Below are positions 56,004 to 57,840 of a stretch of 57,840 nucleotides of DNA, one piece after another (positions within the stretch are counted from its first letter, which is position 1; each line of letters starts with the position of its first letter). The DNA is from Mycobacterium sp. 1274761.0 (GTDB taxonomy: Bacteria > Actinomycetota > Actinomycetes > Mycobacteriales > Mycobacteriaceae): the NCBI RefSeq assembly GCF_001668615.1, contig NZ_LZMC01000049.1, positions 1 through 57,840 on the forward strand, written 5' to 3'. A program made the translations under genes and the position numbers. A model generated the notes under the pieces. The model did no database searches. It saw nothing but the letters and a program-made list of their open reading frames with translations, and was not told where the DNA came from.

Positions 56004-57840
56004 CGCGGCGGCGTGAAGCGACGTAACCGCAGGCTGTTCAGGACCACGAACACCGAACTGAATGCCATTGCCGCACCGGCGATCATCGGATTCAGCAAAC
56101 CAAGAGCGGCGAGCGGCAGCGCGGCGACGTTGTAGCCGAACGCCCAGAACAGATTCCCCTTGATCGTGCGAAGTGTGGCCCGCGACAACCGGATTGCATC
56201 CGACACTACCCGCAGATCACCGCGCACCAGGGTCAGATCAGAGGCCGCGATCGCCGCATCGGTACCGGTGCCCATCGCCAGACCCAGATCGGCCTGGGCC
56301 AGCGCGGCCGCGTCGTTCACTCCGTCGCCGACCATCGCCACGACCTTGCCCGCGTCCTGTAATAGCTTGATCTGATCGACCTTTTCGGCGGGCTGCACCT
56401 CGGCGATCACGTTCGCAATGTCGAGCCGCTTGGCAACAGCGTCGGCGGCGCGCCGATTGTCGCCGGTGAGCAGAACCGGCGTGAGGCCGAGGCTGCGGAG
56501 CTCGTCGACCGCGGAACGCGATGTCTCCTTGATGGTGTCGGACACGATGATGACGGCGTCGATCCGGCCGTCGACCGCCACCCAGACCGGTGTCCTGCCT
56601 TCGGATTCGGCCGCTCCGGCGGCGTACCGGAGTTCGTCGGCTACCGCGGCCGCCAGCTCCTCGCGCAGCCACCGCAGCTGCCCGGCGGCCAGCGCGTGCC
56701 CGTCGACGACGCCGGTCACCCCTCGACCGCCGTGGTTCTCGAACTCGGCCACCGTCGGCAGGGTGCCCACCTTGGCAGCGGCCCGGGCCACGGCACGTCC
56801 GATGGGGTGTTCGGAGGCGTGCTCCAAACCGCCTGCCAGACGGAGGATTTCGATGTCTTTGCCCTCGGCCGCGTGTACCGACGTGACCGTCATCTCTCCC
56901 GTGGTCAGCGTGCCGGTCTTGTCCAACACGACGGTGTCGATGTGCCGAGTCGACTCCAGGACTTGCGGGCCTCTGATCAAAATGCCCAGCTGGGCACCGC
57001 GGCCGGTACCTACCAACAGCGCCGTCGGCGTAGCCAGTCCGAGGGCGCAGGGGCACGCGATGATCAGCACCGCCACGGCCGCAGTGAACGCGGTGGCCAC
57101 CGGTGCGCCGGCCAGCAGCCACGCCGCCAGCGTGAGCAGGGCCAGGCCGATGACGACGGGCACGAACACCGCCGACACTTTGTCTGCCAGACGCTGCACG
57201 TCCGCCTTGCCGCTCTGCGCCTCGGTGACCAGGCGGGCGATCTGGGAAAGTTGGGTGTCAGAGCCGATTCGCGTGGCCCGGACCTCGAGTCGCCCCCCGA
57301 CGTTGACGGTCGCGCCGACGACACTGTCGCCGGGGCCCACCTCGACGGGCACTGGTTCACCGGTCAGCATCGACGCGTCGACCGCGGAGGTGCCGGACAC
57401 GACGATGCCGTCGGTGGCGATCTTTTCACCGGGGCGTACGACGAAGACGTCATCGACTGCGAGTTCCTCTATGGGAACGCGGGTTTCGGATCCAGCGCGG
57501 AGAACCGCGACGTCCTTGGCGCCCATGTCGAGCAGCGCCCGCAGCGCCTCACCGGAACGTCGTTTGGCCCGGGACTCGACGTAGCGGCCGGCGAGGATGA
57601 AGGTGGTGACAGCCGCGGCGACCTCGAGATAAAGATGTGCGCCACCACGGTCGACGACCAGGGCCCAGACCGACCACAGATAGGCCGCACCGACGCCGAC
57701 GGAAATCAGCGTGTCCATCGTCGCCGCCCGGTGGCGCAGGCTCGCCGCGGCCGAATGGTGGAACGGCCAGGCGCCCCACGTCGCGACCGGGGTGGCGAGC
57801 GCGAGCGCCAGCCACTGCCAATGGTCGAACTGTAAGGCGG
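56000..57840 (-). CDS. P1B-type copper-transporting ATPase (CtpA/CtpB-like), N-terminus beyond window
   Basis: About 612 codons are visible and the frame stays open to the window edge; the N-terminal metal-binding domain and first helices are outside. An ATG at 57718 (MDTLISVG) is internal: upstream codons read [17 protein letters not shown], conserved in CPx-ATPases. Motifs: TGEPVPV, the CPC ion-site [11 protein letters not shown], phosphorylation motif DKTGTLT, SEHPIG (HP locus), and [19 protein letters not shown] and the length suit monovalent copper export. The C-terminus is FTPPR. Convergent with the zinc-ribbon gene. Confidence 0.93.
   Translation of the reverse strand, partial: ALQFDHWQWLALALATPVATWGAWPFHHSAAASLRHRAATMDTLISVGVGAAYLWSVWALVVDRGGAHLYLEVAAAVTTFILAGRYVESRAKRRSGEALRALLDMGAKDVAVLRAGSETRVPIEELAVDDVFVVRPGEKIATDGIVVSGTSAVDASMLTGEPVPVEVGPGDSVVGATVNVGGRLEVRATRIGSDTQLSQIARLVTEAQSGKADVQRLADKVSAVFVPVVIGLALLTLAAWLLAGAPVATAFTAAVAVLIIACPCALGLATPTALLVGTGRGAQLGILIRGPQVLESTRHIDTVVLDKTGTLTTGEMTVTSVHAAEGKDIEILRLAGGLEHASEHPIGRAVARAAAKVGTLPTVAEFENHGGRGVTGVVDGHALAAGQLRWLREELAAAVADELRYAAGAAESEGRTPVWVAVDGRIDAVIIVSDTIKETSRSAVDELRSLGLTPVLLTGDNRRAADAVAKRLDIANVIAEVQPAEKVDQIKLLQDAGKVVAMVGDGVNDAAALAQADLGLAMGTGTDAAIAASDLTLVRGDLRVVSDAIRLSRATLRTIKGNLFWAFGYNVAALPLAALGLLNPMIAGAAMAFSSVFVVLNSLRLRRFTPPR

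Overview
The window is a high-GC actinobacterial chromosome segment whose gene order follows the Mycobacterium tuberculosis interval Rv1220c to Rv1262c (O-methyltransferase, sigE-rseA-htrA-tatB, mrp, lpqY-sugABC, corA, mdh, lpqZ, kgd, the Rv1251c nuclease-helicase, lprE, deaD, cyp130, tap, udgB, HIT). Recognition is from memory of these protein families, not a database search. The extra genes between the conserved blocks (malic enzyme, GGDEF protein, P450 plus cupin, mannosyltransferase, TetR plus maleylpyruvate-isomerase-like enzyme, siderophore-interacting protein) and the absence of PE/PGRS and vapBC/relBE genes point to a fast-growing Mycolicibacterium-type species. No rRNA, tRNA, CRISPR array, prophage or intact insertion sequence was seen.

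Layout. 1-5.2 kb: envelope-stress module with sigma E, anti-sigma RseA, membrane protease HtrA and TatB, then mrp on the other strand. 5.3-11.5 kb: wall lytic transglycosylase, small membrane proteins, an MgtE-N/CBS protein, a CitE-type lyase and two DUF4190 proteins. 11.6-16.6 kb: the trehalose-recycling ABC importer LpqY-SugABC with a suppressor-of-fused-domain protein as fifth cistron. 16.6-25 kb: CorA, a P450/cupin-dioxygenase pair, malate dehydrogenase, malic enzyme, lipoprotein LpqZ, an SDR and a GGDEF diguanylate cyclase. 25-29.8 kb: the giant 2-oxoglutarate decarboxylase/dehydrogenase Kgd. 29.8-33 kb: two MFS exporters. 33-37.8 kb: a Cas4/RecB-like nuclease plus DEDD exonuclease plus SF1 helicase fusion, coupled to an FAD-dependent hydroxyacid dehydrogenase. 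37.9-45 kb: GT87 mannosyltransferase, MPI-like enzyme with divergent TetR, LprE, DeaD, acyltransferase and an iron-regulated siderophore-interacting protein. 45-52.7 kb: TetR-CYP130, an FAD oxidase beside a lactate-permease remnant, Tap exporter, UdgB, LLM oxidoreductase, a frameshifted Ddn-like gene and a HIT protein. 52.8-57.8 kb: PepD-like HtrA, SRPBCC protein, secreted protein, family-6 DNA glycosylase, a small zinc-ribbon protein and a copper-type P-ATPase cut by the window edge.

The most notable non-genic structure is a 59-bp dispersed palindrome (20-bp arms, 19-bp loop with a conserved core) found three times between genes. Other signals are two MprA-type direct repeats (sigE and pepD-like), an IdeR-type iron box at a leaderless promoter, a triple TetR operator, a duplicated stop/start junction creating a 22-codon mini-ORF, a lactate permease reduced by internal deletion, and a frameshifted F420-nitroreductase-family gene. 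Many genes are translationally coupled (ATGA/GTGA overlaps), and several appear leaderless, as is common in mycobacteria.
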